This document shows positions 17,644 to 30,480 of a stretch of DNA of 64,000 nt, piece by piece. Within the stretch, counting starts at the first letter, position 1. Every line of letters begins with the position of its first letter. Source of the DNA: Enterobacter sp. Bisph1 (lineage in GTDB: Bacteria; Pseudomonadota; Gammaproteobacteria; Enterobacterales; Enterobacteriaceae); assembly GCF_000814905.1 (NCBI RefSeq), contig NZ_JXAG01000027.1, positions 1-64,000 of the forward strand, read 5' to 3'. Below the pieces are notes generated by a model. It made no database searches and had not been told where the DNA came from. It saw only the letters and a list, made by a program, of their open reading frames with translations. The position numbers and the translations under genes were made by a program.

Positions 17644-19377
17644 CTAAAGTGGCCAGAGATGTTCGATGATCAGCTGCAGGCTGCGATTGCCGCGAAACTC
17701 GTTTACATCAAGTTTATAAGCGATATTGACCTGCCGCACGCCGTTGTCCGGCCAGCAGGTGGTGTCGACGTTAAAGGCGATGCCGTCGAGCAGCGGGCCG
17801 CCGCCAACGGGCTCCAGCATCACTTTCAGATGACGTTCACCCACCAGCCGCTGCTGCAACAGGCGAAACTCGCCGTCGAACAGCGGTTCTGGAAACATTT
17901 GTCCCCAGGGACCGGCTTCGCGCAGCATTTCTGCCACGTCCAGCGTCATCTCCTGCGCCGTCAGCGGGCCATCGGAAAGAATTTCTCCCTGCAGCAGCGC
18001 CGGATCCAGCCATTCGGTGACAAGATCGCCAAACCGTTGCTGAAACGCATCGAAGCGGCTCTCTTCCAGAGTTAATCCTGCCGCCATCGCATGGCCGCCG
18101 AATTTGAGCATCATGCCGGGATAGAGCATATCCAGACGCTCCAGCGCATCGCGCATATGCAGCCCCTGAATAGAGCGCCCCGAACCTTTTAACACCCCTT
18201 CCCCGGCGGGGGCAAAGGCGATCACCGGGCGGTGAAAACGCTCTTTGATGCGCGAAGCAAGAATTCCCACCACCCCCTGATGCCATTCGGGATGATACAT
18301 CGCAAGGCCGCCGGGCAGCGTTTCGCCGCTGCGTTCAAGCTGCTGGCATAAGGTCAGCGCTTCGGCCTGCATGCCTTGTTCAATCTCTTTACGCGTCTGA
18401 TTCAGCGCATCCAGATCGCTGGCCAGCTGACGCGCTTCGCCGAGGTTATCGCACAGCAACAGCGCCACACCCACCGACATATCATCCAGCCTGCCCGCCG
18501 CGTTCAGGCGCGGCCCAAGGGCAAAGCCAAGATCGCTGGCGACCAGCTTTTGCGCATCGCGGTTAGCAATTTCAAGCAGGGCTTTGATGCCCGGACGGCA
18601 GCGTCCGGCGCGAATGCGGCTCAGCCCCTGCCAGGTTAAAATGCGGTTATTGGCATCCAGCGGCACCACATCCGCGACCGTACCCAGCGCCACCAGATCG
18701 AGCAGTTCCGCCAGATTGGGTATCGCCAGGCCGCGCGCCTCGAACCAGCCGTTGTCACGCAAAAATGCGCGCAGCGCCAGCATCAGATAGAAGGCAACGC
18801 CGACGCCCGCCAGGGATTTCGACGGAAACTCGCAGTCGCGCAGATTGGGATTCACAATCGCTTCAGCATCCGGCAGCGTATCGCCCGGTAAATGGTGATC
18901 CGTAACGACGACCGGGATACCCAGCTCATGAGCCCGCGCGACCCCGGCGTGGGAAGAGATGCCGTTATCCACGGTTAAAATAAGCTGCGCCCCGCGTGCA
19001 TGGGCCTGATCGACCACTTCCGGGCTCAGGCCATAACCATCATCAAAGCGGTTTGGCACCAGATAGCCGACGTTCTCGCAGCCGAGCGCGCGCAGCGCCA
19101 GCACGCTAAGAGCGGTGCTGGTGGCGCCGTCGGCGTCAAAATCGCCTACCACGATAATGCGCAGCCCTTCACGCAGCGCGTTGAACAGCTGCGCTACCGC
19201 GTCATCAATGCCGGTGAGTTGCTGCCACGGCAGCATGCCTTTGACGCTGCGCTCCAGCTCGCTGGCAGAGCGCACACCGCGGCTGGCGTATAAGCGACGC
19301 AGCAGCGGCGGCAGATCGCCTGCCAGTTGGGTCATGTCAGCCACCTCACGGCGGCGAAGTTGTATCTTAGCTTTCAC
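17644..19377 (-). CDS. recJ: Single-strand 5'-3' DNA exonuclease RecJ
   Basis: A 577-residue DHH-family exonuclease that degrades single-stranded DNA from the 5' end in recombination, mismatch and base-excision repair. The DHH phosphoesterase core shows [12 protein letters not shown] near residues 75-86 and VVTDHHLP near 158-165, followed by the DHHA1 region ([13 protein letters not shown]) and a C-terminal OB-fold. Length equals the E. coli enzyme. It follows dsbC by 5 bases, in the conserved xerD-dsbC-recJ-prfB-lysS order. Confidence 0.97.
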   Translation of the reverse strand: MKAKIQLRRREVADMTQLAGDLPPLLRRLYASRGVRSASELERSVKGMLPWQQLTGIDDAVAQLFNALREGLRIIVVGDFDADGATSTALSVLALRALGCENVGYLVPNRFDDGYGLSPEVVDQAHARGAQLILTVDNGISSHAGVARAHELGIPVVVTDHHLPGDTLPDAEAIVNPNLRDCEFPSKSLAGVGVAFYLMLALRAFLRDNGWFEARGLAIPNLAELLDLVALGTVADVVPLDANNRILTWQGLSRIRAGRCRPGIKALLEIANRDAQKLVASDLGFALGPRLNAAGRLDDMSVGVALLLCDNLGEARQLASDLDALNQTRKEIEQGMQAEALTLCQQLERSGETLPGGLAMYHPEWHQGVVGILASRIKERFHRPVIAFAPAGEGVLKGSGRSIQGLHMRDALERLDMLYPGMMLKFGGHAMAAGLTLEESRFDAFQQRFGDLVTEWLDPALLQGEILSDGPLTAQEMTLDVAEMLREAGPWGQMFPEPLFDGEFRLLQQRLVGERHLKVMLEPVGGGPLLDGIAFNVDTTCWPDNGVRQVNIAYKLDVNEFRGNRSLQLIIEHLWPL

Positions 19378-19382
19378 GCGCG

Positions 19383-20096
19383 TTATTTACCGCCGGTCGC
19401 TTTTTGATGTTGATCGAGGAAGGCTTTCATCTCTTTCGGTGCCTGATAACCCGGTACCAGGAAGCCGTCGTTCAGGACAATGGCCGGCGTACCGTTAACG
19501 CCGAACTGTACGCCCAGCGCGTAGTGGTTAGCGATGTTAATATCACACCGGGCGGGTTTTACCGCTTTCCCTTCCATCGCATCATCAAAGGCTTTTTTAG
19601 GATCTTTTGCACACCAGATGGCCTGCATTTGATTTTCGACTTCGCTCGGCACGCCCTGACGCGGGAAGGCCAGATAGCGCACCGTAATGCCCAGCGCGTT
19701 GTAATCCGCCATTTCGCTGTGCAGCTTCTGACAGTAGCCACAGGTGATGTCGGTGAAAATGGTGATGACATGTTTTTCCTGCGGCGCTTTGTAGACGATC
19801 ATCTCTTTTTCCAGCGCGTTCAGATGTGGCAGCAGCATTTTGGTGGTTATGTTCACCGGCTGCGCGCCGCTGACATCGTACATCGGCCCCTGGATAATAT
19901 GTTTGCCGTCTTCGGTGACATATAACACGCCGCTGTTGGTCAGCACGGCTTTCATCCCGGCGACAGGCGCGGGCAGCACTTCGCCACTCTGTACACCCAG
20001 TTTTGCCAGCGACTGTTTAATTGCCGCGTCATCAGCATGCGCCGCACCGGTGAATGCCGCTGCCAGCAGGGTGAACATCACTAAACCTTTTTTCAT
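19383..20096 (-). CDS. dsbC: Thiol:disulfide isomerase DsbC, periplasmic
   Basis: A 237-residue precursor with a signal peptide ending AHA at residue 21. The mature protein dimerises through its N-terminal domain (about 22-80) and has a thioredoxin-fold catalytic domain with CGYC, which rearranges wrong disulfides in the periplasm; a cis-proline loop (GVNGTPAIV) is near the end. A second disulfide pair (Cys in IWCAKD and ARCDIN) is as in the E. coli protein. It lies between xerD and recJ, 24 and 5 bases away. Confidence 0.97.
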   Translation of the reverse strand: MKKGLVMFTLLAAAFTGAAHADDAAIKQSLAKLGVQSGEVLPAPVAGMKAVLTNSGVLYVTEDGKHIIQGPMYDVSGAQPVNITTKMLLPHLNALEKEMIVYKAPQEKHVITIFTDITCGYCQKLHSEMADYNALGITVRYLAFPRQGVPSEVENQMQAIWCAKDPKKAFDDAMEGKAVKPARCDINIANHYALGVQFGVNGTPAIVLNDGFLVPGYQAPKEMKAFLDQHQKATGGK

Positions 20097-20120
20097 AACA
20101 CATCCTTAAATTGTCAGCAT

Positions 20121-21017
20121 TCACGCCCGCGGGTGATGCTGTTGATGAAGCTTGCGCAGTCGCTCGGTGGCCACATGCGTATAAATTTGCGTGGTCGAAA
20201 GATCCTGGTGGCCTAATAGCATCTGCACCACGCGCAGATCCGCGCCGTGATTAAGCAGATGGGTGGCAAACGCATGACGCAAAACGTGAGGCGACAGCTT
20301 TTCACTGTCGATGCCCGCAAGAATTGCGTAGTGCTTGATCCGGTGCCAGAAAGTCTGGCGCGTCATCTGCTGCGCCCGCTGGCTGGGGAAAAGCACATCT
20401 ATCGATGAGCCGTTAAGTAACCAAGGGCGACCATATTCAAGATAGTTTTCCACCCAGTAAACCGCCTCTTCACCCAGCGGCACCAGACGCTCTTTGTTGC
20501 CTTTACCGATAACCCGTACCACACCCTGGCGCAGGCTGATATCGCTCATCGTCAGGCCAACCAGTTCAGAGACGCGAAGCCCGGTGGCATATAACACCTC
20601 AAGCATTGCTTTATCGCGTAACTCCAGCGGCTGGTCAACCGCCGGTGCCTGTAAAAGCCTGCCTACCTGGGTTTCGCTGAGATCTTTTGGCAGACGCTGC
20701 GGTAATTTTGGTGACGCCAGAAGCGCGCTGGGATCGTCGCTGCGTAATTTTTCGCGATAAAGGTACTGGAAAAATCGTCTGACGGCGCTAAGCAGACGCG
20801 CGGAACTGGTGGCTTTATATCCCCCGCTCAACCGTTCGGCCAGCAGGGCTTGCAGGTCATCGCTTTGCGCCTTTTCCAGGCTGCTGTCGTGATGGTGTAG
20901 CCACTCCACCACGCTTTTTAAATCACGGCGGTAAGCGTTAAGCGTGTTCTCCGCCAGATTGTTCTCAAGCCAGAGAGCATCGAGAAACTGTTCGATACGT
21001 ACGAGATCCTGTTCCAA
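20121..21017 (-). CDS. xerD: Site-specific tyrosine recombinase XerD
   Basis: A 298-residue recombinase that acts with XerC and FtsK at dif to resolve chromosome dimers. The N-terminal core-binding domain covers about 1-105; the catalytic domain shows the arginine in [29 protein letters not shown] and the tyrosine in TQIYTHV. Same length as E. coli XerD, so the catalytic numbering should be the same (Tyr279). First gene of the xerD-dsbC-recJ-prfB-lysS run, divergent from fldB. Confidence 0.98.
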   Translation of the reverse strand: MEQDLVRIEQFLDALWLENNLAENTLNAYRRDLKSVVEWLHHHDSSLEKAQSDDLQALLAERLSGGYKATSSARLLSAVRRFFQYLYREKLRSDDPSALLASPKLPQRLPKDLSETQVGRLLQAPAVDQPLELRDKAMLEVLYATGLRVSELVGLTMSDISLRQGVVRVIGKGNKERLVPLGEEAVYWVENYLEYGRPWLLNGSSIDVLFPSQRAQQMTRQTFWHRIKHYAILAGIDSEKLSPHVLRHAFATHLLNHGADLRVVQMLLGHQDLSTTQIYTHVATERLRKLHQQHHPRA

Positions 21018-21116
21018 TCGCTGTCTCCTTTACCCAATCGCTGCATTATGCCTGATTGCGGTATGATTCTGGTACACTGCCTGAAAAGAGACATTAAGAA
21101 TCGAGAAGTTTACGTT

Positions 21117-21638
21117 ATGAATATCGGTTTGTTTTACGGTTCCAGCACCTGCTATACGGAAATGGCGGCGGAAAAGATCCGCGATATTATCGGCCCGGAA
21201 CTGGTAACGCTGCACAATCTGAAAGACGATTCCCCCACCCTGATGGAACAGTATGATGCGCTGATTCTGGGTATTCCGACCTGGGATTTCGGCGAACTGC
21301 AGGAAGACTGGGAAGCGATTTGGGATAGCCTTGATAACCTCAATCTCGACGGAAAAATCATTGCGCTGTACGGCATGGGCGACCAGCTCGGTTATGGCGA
21401 ATGGTTCCTCGATGCCCTCGGTATGCTGCATGACAAACTGGCAGCGAAAAACGTCACCTTTATTGGCTACTGGCCGACAGAAGGCTACGAATTTACCAGC
21501 AAAAAACCGGTGATTGCCGACGGGCAACTGTTCGTTGGGCTGGCGCTCGATGAGACCAATCAGTACGATCTAAGCGACGCGCGCCTGGAAAGCTGGTGCG
21601 AGCAGATCCTGACGGAAATGGCAGAACGGCTCGTGTGA
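21117..21638 (+). CDS. fldB: Flavodoxin 2
   Basis: A 173-residue electron carrier with FMN bound by the P-loop GSSTCYTE (residues 8-15); the two later flavin loops ([13 protein letters not shown] and [13 protein letters not shown]) are also present. FldB is the oxidative-stress flavodoxin of the SoxRS regulon in E. coli and carries electrons for reductive enzymes. The ATG at 21117 gives the standard N-terminus; an upstream in-frame ATG at 21048 adds 23 residues that lack similarity. It is a single gene divergent from xerD. Confidence 0.96.
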   Translation: MNIGLFYGSSTCYTEMAAEKIRDIIGPELVTLHNLKDDSPTLMEQYDALILGIPTWDFGELQEDWEAIWDSLDNLNLDGKIIALYGMGDQLGYGEWFLDALGMLHDKLAAKNVTFIGYWPTEGYEFTSKKPVIADGQLFVGLALDETNQYDLSDARLESWCEQILTEMAERLV

Positions 21639-21653
21639 GCCATCGCCAATGAT

Positions 21654-22070
21654 TTAGTGCAGCCCCTGCGCCGGGCTTTGAGTAATCATCCGGCGCAAAT
21701 CACGCCACTCCTGCGCATCCATACTGTCTGCCGCCAGCCATAAGTGCTGACGCCGGCCATCTTCTGTGCGGCGTAAACGCAGCATCATGCCGCCGCGAAT
21801 GGTCCATGGCGTGCCGAGAATCTCCCACTCATCGCCTTGCCAGCGCAGGCGAGAATCCATTAGCAACTTGATCTCGCCATGACAGGCGTTGATCCGCCGC
21901 TGGCTGCGTACGCAGTCGAAAACCACCAGCGATAGCAGCAAAAGCCACAGCGGCGTATAGCTCAACGGCCACGGCATAAACAGAATAAACGCCGCTACCA
22001 GTCCATGCAGCAATAACGATATCCACTGCGCGCGCCAGGAGACGCGTAACTCAGATTGCCACAGGACCAC
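21654..22070 (-). CDS. ygfX: YgfX (CptA), inner-membrane partner of SdhE
   Basis: A 138-residue protein with two close transmembrane helices near the N-terminus (about 16-55) and a soluble C-terminal part rich in arginine and tryptophan. It was reported as the toxin-like partner of YgfY/SdhE that interferes with MreB and FtsZ, though the toxin-antitoxin reading is disputed. It overlaps sdhE by 20 bases, so the pair is co-translated. Slightly longer than the E. coli protein (135). Confidence 0.93.
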   Translation of the reverse strand: MVLWQSELRVSWRAQWISLLLHGLVAAFILFMPWPLSYTPLWLLLLSLVVFDCVRSQRRINACHGEIKLLMDSRLRWQGDEWEILGTPWTIRGGMMLRLRRTEDGRRQHLWLAADSMDAQEWRDLRRMITQSPAQGLH

Positions 22071-22317
22071 GATCCCGATTCCGTGTCTGGATTAACTGCA
22101 CCATGCGCTGCAACTCCGCGTCCTGGGGTTTGCCATGATTCATCAACCAGTTGAATAAATCAGGATCGTCGCTCTCTAACAGACGCACAAACAGCTGCTT
22201 GTCCGCGTCGCTCAGCGTATCGTACTCGTATTCAAAAAAAGGCATGATGGAGATATCGAGTTCGCGCATTCCGCGGCGACAGGCCCAATGGATACGGGCT
22301 TTGTTGTTAATATCCAT
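22051..22317 (-). CDS. sdhE: FAD assembly factor SdhE
   Basis: An 88-residue cytosolic protein of the SdhE/YgfY family that promotes covalent FAD attachment to SdhA and FrdA, needed for succinate dehydrogenase and fumarate reductase activity. The conserved RGMRELD motif near residues 16-22 carries the RGxxE signature. Upstream of ygfX, which it overlaps by 20 bases; divergent from ygfZ with a 236-base shared gap in which I identified no specific site. Confidence 0.96.
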   Translation of the reverse strand: MDINNKARIHWACRRGMRELDISIMPFFEYEYDTLSDADKQLFVRLLESDDPDLFNWLMNHGKPQDAELQRMVQLIQTRNRDRGPVAI

Positions 22318-22553
22318 GTTTTTCTCCCTTCATAGACGTGAAGGCCTAGTGTAACGTGTTTTTAATATTCCTTTTGCGGAATATTTCGCTTCACGAGCCC
22401 GCTTCCAGATTAAATCGCATAGAGTGCAAAATTATCACTGTACTCACAGGCGGCCTCGCAAAGGCACAAATCGTCTGCTTTAACACTTGCAATGAACAAT
22501 GGCTCTTTTACCATTAAGTACCCACACAGCGTTAAGCTAATCAGGACATTACT

Positions 22554-23537
22554 ATGCCTTTTACTCCATTTCCTCCGCGCCAGCCGACCGCTTCAGCCCG
22601 TCTGCCGCTGACGCTTATGACGCTCGATGACTGGGCTATGGCAACCCTTACCGGCGCCGACAGCGAGAAATATCTGCAGGGGCAGGTCACCGCCGATGTG
22701 TCAAACATGGCACCAGATCAGCATCTGCTGGCGGCGCACTGTGATTCTAAAGGTAAAATGTGGAGCAATATGCGGTTGTTCCACTATCGGGACGGTTATG
22801 CCTGGATTTTGCGCCGCAGCGTACGTGAATTGCAGCTTCGCGAGCTGAAAAAATATGCCGTCTTCTCGAAAGTCGCTATTAACGCCGATGATGAACATGT
22901 GCTGCTGGGCGTCGCCGGTTTTCAGGCGCGCGCGGCGCTGGCCCCTCTTTTCGCTGAGCTGCCCGATAGCGACAAGCAGGTAGTGCAGCAGGGCGAAACC
23001 ACGCTGTTATGGTTTGCCCATCCGGGCGAGCGCTTCCTGCTGGTTACCGATGCGGCAACGGCAGAACAGGTTACAGAACAATTGCGCGGCGAAGCGCAGT
23101 TTAACAATAGCCAGCAGTGGCTGGCGCTGAATATCGAAGCCGGTCTGCCGGTGATTGATGAGCCTAACAGCGCACAGTTTATTCCTCAGGCGACTAACCT
23201 GCAGGCGCTGGGCGGTATCAGCTTTAAAAAAGGGTGCTACACCGGGCAAGAGATGGTGGCGCGCGCTAAATTCCGCGGTGCCAACAAACGCGCGCTGTGG
23301 TACCTGGCAGGTGCCTCCAGCCGTGCGCCGCAGCCGGGTGAAGATCTTGAGATGCAGATGGGCGAAAACTGGCGACGCACCGGCACCGTGCTGGCTTCTG
23401 CACAGCTGGACGACGGGCGCGTTATCGTTCAAGTAGTGATGAACCGTGACATCGAACCGGGCAGCATTTTCCGCGTACGCGACGATGCCAATTCGTTGCG
23501 CATTGAGCCGCTGCCCTACTCGCTGGAAGAAGAGTAA
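22554..23537 (+). CDS. ygfZ: YgfZ, folate-dependent Fe-S cluster and tRNA modification factor
   Basis: A 327-residue protein of the GcvT-like YgfZ family. The signature [12 protein letters not shown] with its essential cysteine is near residue 226-237. YgfZ supports a subset of iron-sulfur enzymes, including MiaB-dependent tRNA methylthiolation, in a folate-dependent way. Divergent from sdhE, as in E. coli; both genes serve cofactor assembly of respiratory enzymes. Confidence 0.96.
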   Translation: MPFTPFPPRQPTASARLPLTLMTLDDWAMATLTGADSEKYLQGQVTADVSNMAPDQHLLAAHCDSKGKMWSNMRLFHYRDGYAWILRRSVRELQLRELKKYAVFSKVAINADDEHVLLGVAGFQARAALAPLFAELPDSDKQVVQQGETTLLWFAHPGERFLLVTDAATAEQVTEQLRGEAQFNNSQQWLALNIEAGLPVIDEPNSAQFIPQATNLQALGGISFKKGCYTGQEMVARAKFRGANKRALWYLAGASSRAPQPGEDLEMQMGENWRRTGTVLASAQLDDGRVIVQVVMNRDIEPGSIFRVRDDANSLRIEPLPYSLEEE

Positions 23538-23551
23538 CTGCACAAACATTC

Positions 23552-23583
23552 GCGCCGGGCTGCGACAAATGCGCCCGGCGCGG
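23552..23583. repeat. GC-rich hairpin between convergent ygfZ and yqfA
   Basis: Ten-base perfect inverted repeat CGCGCCGGGC / GCCCGGCGCG with a 12-base loop, filling the gap between the two convergent stops. No T tract follows on either strand, so it is more likely a REP-like or transcript-end protecting element than a standard terminator. Confidence 0.55.
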
Positions 23584-23587
23584 AAGT

Positions 23588-24247
23588 TTAGATCTGACCG
23601 ACGTAGAGATAGATGGCCAGGAAGTGGCAAACGCTGCCGCCCAGCACGAAGCCATGCCAGATAGCATGGTTGTAAGGTATGCGTTTGCAGACGTAGAAAA
23701 TAACGCCTAACGAGTAGACCAGCCCGCCAACGGCCAGCAGCGTCACGCCGCCCACCGATAAGCGCATCGCCAGCTGATAAATCACAATCAGCGACAGCCA
23801 GCCCATTGCCAGGTAAGTCACCACCGACAGCACTTTAAAACGGTGCGCAATCGTCAGCTTAAACAGGATCCCCAACAGGGCGAGGCTCCAGATAACAATC
23901 ATTAGCCCGCGCGCAAGCGGCGAGTCCAGCCCGACCAGCAGAAACGGGGTATAGGTTCCGGCAATCAACAGATAGATGGCGCAGTGGTCTAATTTCTTCA
24001 GCCAGAGTTTGGCGCGCCGGTGCGGAACGGCATGATAGAGCGTGGAGGCAAGAAACAGCAAAATCATACTGCTGCCATACAGCGTGTAGCTGGTAATGGC
24101 CGTCATGCTGGCATTGCTTTCGACGGCCTGCACCAGCAGCAGCACCAGGCCAACAATACCGAACACCAGCCCGATACCGTGGCTGATGCTATTGGCAATT
24201 TCCTCTGCCAGCGTGTATCCCTGTGTCATCAAGGGTTTTTTATCCAT
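23588..24247 (-). CDS. yqfA: Hemolysin III-family membrane protein YqfA
   Basis: A 219-residue inner-membrane protein of the PAQR/hemolysin III family with about seven hydrophobic helices. The conserved [19 protein letters not shown] and [12 protein letters not shown] histidine motifs are present, expected to bind a metal in the membrane. Its substrate is not established. Last residues and length match the E. coli family. Convergent with ygfZ and divergent from the RpiR-type gene. Confidence 0.93.
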   Translation of the reverse strand: MDKKPLMTQGYTLAEEIANSISHGIGLVFGIVGLVLLLVQAVESNASMTAITSYTLYGSSMILLFLASTLYHAVPHRRAKLWLKKLDHCAIYLLIAGTYTPFLLVGLDSPLARGLMIVIWSLALLGILFKLTIAHRFKVLSVVTYLAMGWLSLIVIYQLAMRLSVGGVTLLAVGGLVYSLGVIFYVCKRIPYNHAIWHGFVLGGSVCHFLAIYLYVGQI

Positions 24248-24477
24248 CGTTAACTCCGCGGGAACTCAATAAAACATGCACTACCAGAGTAACTGAGAAT
24301 GATTCCAGTGCACACCTGTACGCTAAAATAAATATCGTTGATGAATGTTTCATGACGCAGGTGCTTATTCTGCCGGAGAAAACAGGAGAAACAGCGTCCA
24401 GGTTATGGCAGCATGTGGGCACGCAGCAGCCCGCCAGGTTGAAATGGCTACGTTAACAGCAAGCAAAGGACACCGCC

Positions 24478-25212
24478 GTGACGATGTTTACCCACTCCGC
24501 CATCGCCAGTCTGAATAATCTCGAGATGGTGGTTTACAACTTTGTCATCAAAAATCGCGACAAAGTGATGTACATGACCATTCGCGAGCTGGCCGATGCG
24601 GCAGGCGTCTCCACCACTACCGTGCTGCGTTTTTGCCGCAAGCTTAACTGCGAAGGTTATTCGGAATTTCGCGTGCGTTTTAAATTATATTTAGAACAAA
24701 ACGAGCCGCCGCAGGCTAATTTTGGCGCCAGTGAAGTGATGAGCTTTTTTAAAAGCGTTAATAACGACGAATTTGATCGGTTATTAGATAACACCGTCGA
24801 TATTATTTTGGCCTGCGAGCGTATTATCTTTGTTGGTGCGGGCACCTCCGGTGCGCTGGCGAAATATGGCGCACGGTTTTTCTCTAATATCGGCAAATTC
24901 AGTAACCATATCGACGATCCCTATTTTCCAGTGACCAATGATATGGCGAAAAACGCGCTGGCTATCGTCCTTTCCGTCTCCGGCGAAACGGAAGAGATCC
25001 TGCGTTTTGCCAGCCAGTTCAGCCTGCATCACTGTAAGGTGCTGTCGATCACCAGCCATGAGCACTCACGGCTCGCGAAACTGGCGGATTTTAATATCTC
25101 CTGGCACGTGCCGCAAATGCGCATCACCGGCGGCTATGATATTACGACACAAATTCCGGTTATCTATATTCTGGAGTCTCTGGGGCGTAAACTGGCGAAG
25201 AAAATAGCGTAA
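24478..25212 (+). CDS. RpiR-family sugar-phosphate-responsive regulator
   Basis: A 244-residue regulator with an N-terminal helix-turn-helix (about 1-77; IRELADAAGVSTTTVLRFCRKL) and a C-terminal SIS sugar-phosphate domain (about 105-230; FVGAGTSGALAKYGARFFS, VLSVSGETEE). I chose the GTG at 24478 because AAGGA lies seven bases before it; an ATG at 24484 is too far from that site. It precedes bglA by 116 bases in the same direction and is therefore likely to control it in response to a phosphorylated beta-glucoside; that is inference from position. E. coli does not have this gene here as I recall. Confidence 0.88.
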   Translation: MTMFTHSAIASLNNLEMVVYNFVIKNRDKVMYMTIRELADAAGVSTTTVLRFCRKLNCEGYSEFRVRFKLYLEQNEPPQANFGASEVMSFFKSVNNDEFDRLLDNTVDIILACERIIFVGAGTSGALAKYGARFFSNIGKFSNHIDDPYFPVTNDMAKNALAIVLSVSGETEEILRFASQFSLHHCKVLSITSHEHSRLAKLADFNISWHVPQMRITGGYDITTQIPVIYILESLGRKLAKKIA

Positions 25213-25238
25213 AAAAACAGATTGTTTTTTCAATGTGA

Positions 25239-26762
<1,524 letters not shown>

Positions 26763-26770
26763 CGGGCTTA

Positions 26771-26799
26771 TCCTCCTCTCCCCTGTCGGGAGAGGAGGA
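26771..26799. terminator. Strong hairpin after bglA
   Basis: Perfect 12-base inverted repeat (26771-26782 with 26788-26799; core CTCTCCC/GGGAGAG) with a five-base loop, 8 bases after the bglA stop and running into the decayed ygfF. The tail (TTTAT) is short. The same GGGAGAG core recurs in hairpins at 37711 and 40967. Confidence 0.6.
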
Positions 26800-26983
26800 T
26801 TTATCGCCCGCCAAATCGAGAAAGCTTCCGATCACGTAAGAGGCCTTCTCGCTCAACAGCCAGACAATCCCCTGCGCCACTTCTTCCGGCTGGCCGCCGC
26901 GCCGCATCGGTACCGCGCTGCTGACCCTGTCGACCCGACCAGCCGATTCCCCTGCTGCTGCCGGTGACTAATGCAACTGCCAT
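26800..26983 (-). pseudogene. ygfF: Remnant of short-chain oxidoreductase gene ygfF (internal deletion)
   Basis: Reading the - strand from the ATG at 26983, the first 14 codons give MAVALVTGSSRGIG, the NAD(P)-binding start of YgfF. The sequence then jumps, in another frame, to RVDRVSSAVPMRRGGQPEE and EKASYVIGSFLDLAG, the C-terminus of the same protein. About 190 central codons, including the catalytic Tyr-Lys, are missing, and the frame is broken at the joint. It lies between bglA and gcvP, where intact ygfF sits in E. coli. A working product is not possible. Confidence 0.88.
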
Positions 26984-27004
26984 GACTTTCTCCTGTAAAA
27001 GTAA

Positions 27005-27024
27005 AAGGGCGCCGAAGCGCCCTT
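27005..27024 (-). terminator. Intrinsic terminator of the gcvTHP operon
   Basis: Perfect eight-base stem AAGGGCGC/GCGCCCTT with a four-base loop (CGAA on +, TTCG on -), followed on the - strand by TTAC. It starts 22 bases past the gcvP stop. Confidence 0.75.
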
Positions 27025-27046
27025 AAAAGGTAGTTGAATCAGCAGA

Positions 27047-29920
27047 TTACTGATATTCGCTCATCGGTACACAGGAGCAGAACAGGTTGCGATCGCCGTA
27101 AACATCGTCAAGACGTTTTACCGTTGGCCAGTATTTGTTGCCAAATCCTGCCGGGAACACCGCCAGCTCGCGGCTGTAAGCATGATCCCACTCGGCAACC
27201 AACTCGTTTTGTGTATGCGGCGCATTCACCAGCGGGTTATCTTCCAGCGTCCACTCGCCCTGCTTCACGCGATCGATTTCCGCGCGAATAGCCAGCATGG
27301 CATCGATAAAGCGATCGAGTTCCACTTTGCTTTCCGATTCTGTCGGCTCGACCATCAGCGTACCGGCAACCGGGAAGGACATCGTTGGCGCATGGAAACC
27401 ATAGTCGATCAGGCGCTTGGCAATATCGAGTTCGCTAATTCCGGTCTCTTCTTTCAGCGGACGAATATCGAGAATACATTCGTGGGCAACGCGACCGTCG
27501 CGGCCGGTGTAGAGCACCGGGAAAGCATCTTTCAGACGGCTGGCGATATAGTTGGCGTTTAGAATCGCCACCTGGCTCGCTTGTTTCAGCCCTTCTGCGC
27601 CCATCATGCGAATATACATCCAGCTGATCGGCAGGATTGACGCGCTGCCAAACGGCGCCGCAGAGACCGCGCCCTGACGGGTTAGCACGCCTTCAATCTG
27701 CACCACGCTGTGGCCTGGTACAAACGGCGCAAGGTGCGCTTTGACACCAATCGGTCCCATACCCGGACCGCCGCCGCCATGCGGGATGCAGAAGGTTTTA
27801 TGCAGGTTAAGGTGCGAAACATCCGCGCCGATAAAGCCCGGCGAGGTGATACCAACCTGCGCGTTCATGTTCGCGCCATCCAGGTAAACCTGGCCACCGA
27901 ACTGATGCACCACGGTACACACTTCACGAATCGTTTCTTCGTATACGCCGTGGGTGGACGGATAGGTCACCATGATGCAGGAGAGATTATCGCCCGCCTG
28001 TTCGGCTTTCACGCGCAGGTCAGCCAGATCGATGTTGCCATTCTTATCGCAGGCTACAACCACAACCTGCATACCGGCCATCTGCGCCGATGCCGGGTTG
28101 GTACCGTGGGCGGAGCTTGGGATCAGGCAGATATCGCGATGGCCTTCATTGCGGCTTTCGTGATAGTGACGAATCGCCAGCAGACCGGCGTATTCCCCCT
28201 GGGCACCAGAGTTCGGCTGCATGCAGAGCGCATCGTAACCCGTCAGTTTGACCAGCCAGTCAGAAAGCTGGGCGATCATCTGCTGATAACCTTCCGCCTG
28301 TTCCGGCGGGCAGAACGGGTGCAGCTCGGCAAATTCCGGCCAGGTGATGGGGATCATCTCCGCCGCCGCGTTCAGTTTCATGGTGCAGGAACCGAGCGGG
28401 ATCATCGCCTGGTTCAGGGCCAGATCTTTACGCTCCAGCGAGTGCATATAGCGCATCATTTCCGTTTCGCTGTGATAGCGATTAAACACCGGATGGGTCA
28501 GGAAGGCGTCTTCACGCAGCATGCTCTGCGGGATTGAACGGCTATCGAGGGCGACATCTTTATCCAGCGCATCGATATCCAGACCGTGGTTATCACCCAG
28601 CAGCACATTAAACAGCACCTGCACATCTTCACGCGTAGTCGTTTCATCCAGGGTGATGCCAACGGCATTGAGGATATCGCTACGCAGGTTAATTTCGTGC
28701 GCTTCGGCGCGCGCCAGCACGGCGGCTTTATCCGCTACATCTACACACAACGTGTCGAAGTAGTGCGCGTGGCGCAGTTTCAGACCATTGCGCTGCAACC
28801 CGGCCGCCAGGATATCCGTCAGGCGATGAATACGCCCGGCGATACGTTTCAGGCCGGCCGGACCGTGGAACACCGCATAGAGGCTTGCGATATTTGCCAG
28901 CAGAACCTGTGAAGTACAGATATTGGAATTGGCTTTCTCGCGGCGGATATGCTGCTCGCGCGTTTGCATCGCCATGCGCAGCGCCGTGTTACCGGCGGCG
29001 TCTTTCGACACACCGATGATGCGGCCCGGCATCGAACGTTTGAATTCATCTTTTGCGGCAAAGAATGCCGCGTGCGGGCCGCCGTAGCCCATCGGCACGC
29101 CGAAACGCTGGGCGGAGCCAAAGACAATGTCGGCACCCTGTTTGCCCGGCGCGGTGAGCTGCACCAGGGTCATTAAATCGGCGGCAACGCTAATCACCAC
29201 TTTGCGGGATTTCAGCTCAGCGATCAGCGCGCTGTAATCATGTACTTCACCGGTAGTGCCGACCTGCTGCAGCAGCACGCCGAACACATCCTGATGATCC
29301 AGCACTTTGGCGGCATCATCGACGATGACATCGAAACCGAAGGTTTCCGCGCGGGTGCGAACCACGTCAAGAGTTTGCGGATGCACATCGGCTGCGACGA
29401 AGAAGCGGTTAGCCCCTTTCAGTTTGCTGACGCGTTTGGCCATCGCCATCGCTTCCGCGGCGGCCGTCGCTTCATCCAGCAGAGAAGCGGAGGCGATATC
29501 CAGCCCGGTCAGATCCAGCGTCACCTGCTGGAAATTAAGCAGTGCTTCCAGGCGTCCTTGCGACACTTCCGGTTGATAAGGGGTGTAAGCGGTGTACCAG
29601 CCTGGGTTTTCCAGCATATTGCGCAGAATAACCGGCGGCAGCTGCACGGCGGTGTAGCCCATGCCAATGTAAGACTTAAAGCGCTTGTTACGGCTGGCAA
29701 TGGCTTTCAGCTCGGCGAGCGCGGCAAATTCGGTGGTGGACTCCCCAATCTGCGGCGGCGTGGCGAGTTGAATATCCTTCGGCACAATAAGTGCCGTCAG
29801 CGCATTAAGCGACTCCGCGCCAACGGTATTCAGCATCTCCTGCTGTTGCAATGCGTCCGGTCCAATATGCCTGCCGATAAATGCGGCGTGGTTTTCAAGC
29901 TGACTTAACGTCTGAGTCAT
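27047..29920 (-). CDS. gcvP: Glycine dehydrogenase (decarboxylating), P protein
   Basis: A 957-residue PLP enzyme, the P protein of the glycine cleavage complex: it decarboxylates glycine and moves the aminomethyl group to lipoyl-GcvH. The PLP lysine is in the conserved [18 protein letters not shown] segment of the second half; the first half is the homologous non-catalytic repeat. Same length as the E. coli protein. Last gene of gcvTHP, 148 bases after gcvH. Confidence 0.98.
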   Translation of the reverse strand: MTQTLSQLENHAAFIGRHIGPDALQQQEMLNTVGAESLNALTALIVPKDIQLATPPQIGESTTEFAALAELKAIASRNKRFKSYIGMGYTAVQLPPVILRNMLENPGWYTAYTPYQPEVSQGRLEALLNFQQVTLDLTGLDIASASLLDEATAAAEAMAMAKRVSKLKGANRFFVAADVHPQTLDVVRTRAETFGFDVIVDDAAKVLDHQDVFGVLLQQVGTTGEVHDYSALIAELKSRKVVISVAADLMTLVQLTAPGKQGADIVFGSAQRFGVPMGYGGPHAAFFAAKDEFKRSMPGRIIGVSKDAAGNTALRMAMQTREQHIRREKANSNICTSQVLLANIASLYAVFHGPAGLKRIAGRIHRLTDILAAGLQRNGLKLRHAHYFDTLCVDVADKAAVLARAEAHEINLRSDILNAVGITLDETTTREDVQVLFNVLLGDNHGLDIDALDKDVALDSRSIPQSMLREDAFLTHPVFNRYHSETEMMRYMHSLERKDLALNQAMIPLGSCTMKLNAAAEMIPITWPEFAELHPFCPPEQAEGYQQMIAQLSDWLVKLTGYDALCMQPNSGAQGEYAGLLAIRHYHESRNEGHRDICLIPSSAHGTNPASAQMAGMQVVVVACDKNGNIDLADLRVKAEQAGDNLSCIMVTYPSTHGVYEETIREVCTVVHQFGGQVYLDGANMNAQVGITSPGFIGADVSHLNLHKTFCIPHGGGGPGMGPIGVKAHLAPFVPGHSVVQIEGVLTRQGAVSAAPFGSASILPISWMYIRMMGAEGLKQASQVAILNANYIASRLKDAFPVLYTGRDGRVAHECILDIRPLKEETGISELDIAKRLIDYGFHAPTMSFPVAGTLMVEPTESESKVELDRFIDAMLAIRAEIDRVKQGEWTLEDNPLVNAPHTQNELVAEWDHAYSRELAVFPAGFGNKYWPTVKRLDDVYGDRNLFCSCVPMSEYQ

Positions 29921-30068
29921 GAGCGAGGGTTCCTGAAACGTGCAGTGATTTTATAAAGCAGCGGGTTCGCTTTCCGGGCCGGATAACATCCCCGAATACG
30001 CCAAACGGTTCACGTTGCACGCACGCGGAAAAATCCAGCGCACCTGCAACGTGAAATTAGAAACGTAT

Positions 30069-30458
30069 TTATTCGTCTTCGAGCAGCGCGGCGTAGGCCG
30101 TGGCATCCAGCAGCGCGGCAACTTCCGCTTCATCGCTGGCTTTGATTTTAAAGATCCAGCCTTCGCCGTACGGCTCGCTGTTAATAAGCTCCGGTGAATC
30201 GCCCAACTGGTCGTTGACCGCAACAATTTCGCCGCTAATCGGCGCGTAGATATCGGAGGCCGCTTTTACTGATTCGGCAACGGCGCAATCATCGCCAGCG
30301 CTCACGGTCGCGCCCGCTTCCGGCAGATCGACAAATACCATGTCACCCAGCAGTTCCTGGGCATGTTCGGTAATGCCAACGGTGTAAGTGCCGTCCGCTT
30401 CTTTGCGCAGCCACTCGTGTTCTTTACTGTATTTCAGGTCGCCTGGTACGTTGCTCAT
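30069..30458 (-). CDS. gcvH: Glycine cleavage system H protein
   Basis: A 129-residue lipoyl carrier that shuttles the aminomethyl intermediate between GcvP, GcvT and the dihydrolipoamide dehydrogenase. The lipoylated lysine lies in AESVKAASD. The ATG at 30458 gives [16 protein letters not shown], matching the family; an upstream in-frame start at 30509 overlaps gcvT. It follows gcvT by 22 bases. Confidence 0.98.
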   Translation of the reverse strand: MSNVPGDLKYSKEHEWLRKEADGTYTVGITEHAQELLGDMVFVDLPEAGATVSAGDDCAVAESVKAASDIYAPISGEIVAVNDQLGDSPELINSEPYGEGWIFKIKASDEAEVAALLDATAYAALLEDE

Positions 30459-30480
30459 ATCATTCTCTCCAGATAAAAGA

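Noticed and set aside
21654..22317. sdhE-ygfX as a toxin-antitoxin system
   Set aside because: This reading has been published but SdhE is well supported as an FAD assembly factor, so I describe the pair by that role.
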